From the NCBI GenBank assembly GCA_964444075.1, contig CAYUFF010000021.1, positions 1-13,534 of the forward strand: a DNA stretch of 13,534 bases, in the 5' to 3' direction. Below, piece by piece: positions 13,525-13,534 of this stretch (position 1 is the first letter of the stretch; each line of letters starts with the position of its first letter). The notes beneath the pieces are model-generated. The model was not told where the DNA came from, did no database searches, and saw only the letters and a program-made list of their open reading frames with translations. Source of the stretch: CAYUFF01 sp964444075. GTDB lineage: Archaea > Aenigmatarchaeota > Aenigmatarchaeia > CG10238-14 > SCSR01. Made by a program: the position numbers and the translations under genes.

Positions 13525-13534
13525 ATGGTAAGTC
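13525..13534 (+). CDS. Start of the next gene of the cluster (cut by the window edge)
   Basis: ATG immediately follows the TAA of the preceding gene. GTGAGG (13516-13521), the last two sense codons of that gene, is 3 nt upstream and acts as a Shine-Dalgarno. Only M-V-S is visible, so nothing can be said of the product. Confidence 0.4.

Noticed and set aside
1..13534. tRNA genes, CRISPR arrays, insertion sequences
   Set aside because: I saw no T-loop GGTTCGA-type consensus, no regularly spaced repeats, and no transposase motifs or terminal inverted repeats; a tRNAscan or repeat search could confirm.

Overview
The window is archaeal chromosomal DNA. The evidence is an archaeal RNase P RNA gene, a Sec61-beta subunit, NMD3, a stand-alone fibrillarin, archaeal-type phosphoglycerate mutase (ApgM), and TTTAAG/TTTAAA-type TATA boxes about 26 nt upstream of short-leader or leaderless starts. 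Arginine is mostly AGG/AGA, proteins are rich in Glu and Lys, and the structural RNA is visibly more G+C-rich than its surroundings, which together suggest a thermophile. The lineage cannot be fixed. The small helical-hairpin N-terminus of the protein at 9560 resembles proteins I associate with DPANN archaea, but that is a weak pointer, and complete gluconeogenic and NAD genes would also fit a free-living archaeon.

Positions 1-5053 hold housekeeping genes. apgM (minus, cut by the left edge) diverges from an HD-domain phosphohydrolase overlapping nmd3. Adenylate kinase with its own promoter and fibrillarin follow. Converging on these is a minus-strand pair: nadE and a small three-helix membrane protein. 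Positions 5054-5669 hold a compact divergent promoter for nadE and rnpB, then a 39-codon ORF and the 54-aa Sec61-beta gene, both too short for ordinary gene calling. Positions 5704-7116 hold a DUF2258-like coiled-coil protein converging on an Lhr-associated-type metallophosphoesterase, which is preceded by a 35-codon, extremely basic ORF with an ATGA overlap. PEP synthase (ppsA, minus) fills 7114-9435.

Positions 9560-13534 are the accessory-looking part. They hold a tail-to-head plus-strand run of unrecognised genes: a hairpin/proline-linker/coiled-coil protein, a soluble helical 326-aa protein, a signal-peptide-bearing polytopic membrane protein, and three further small polytopic membrane proteins, with another ORF starting at the right edge. 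At least two of the membrane proteins (11938 and 12991) are clear paralogues by eye, and the others share a similar first-helix motif. The block looks like a membrane complex built from duplicated subunits plus coiled-coil and soluble partners, of unknown function, and it continues beyond the window.

The enzymes fit together: ApgM and PpsA both act at the lower glycolysis/gluconeogenesis node, Adk recycles the AMP made by PpsA and NadE, and NMD3 and fibrillarin serve ribosome biogenesis.
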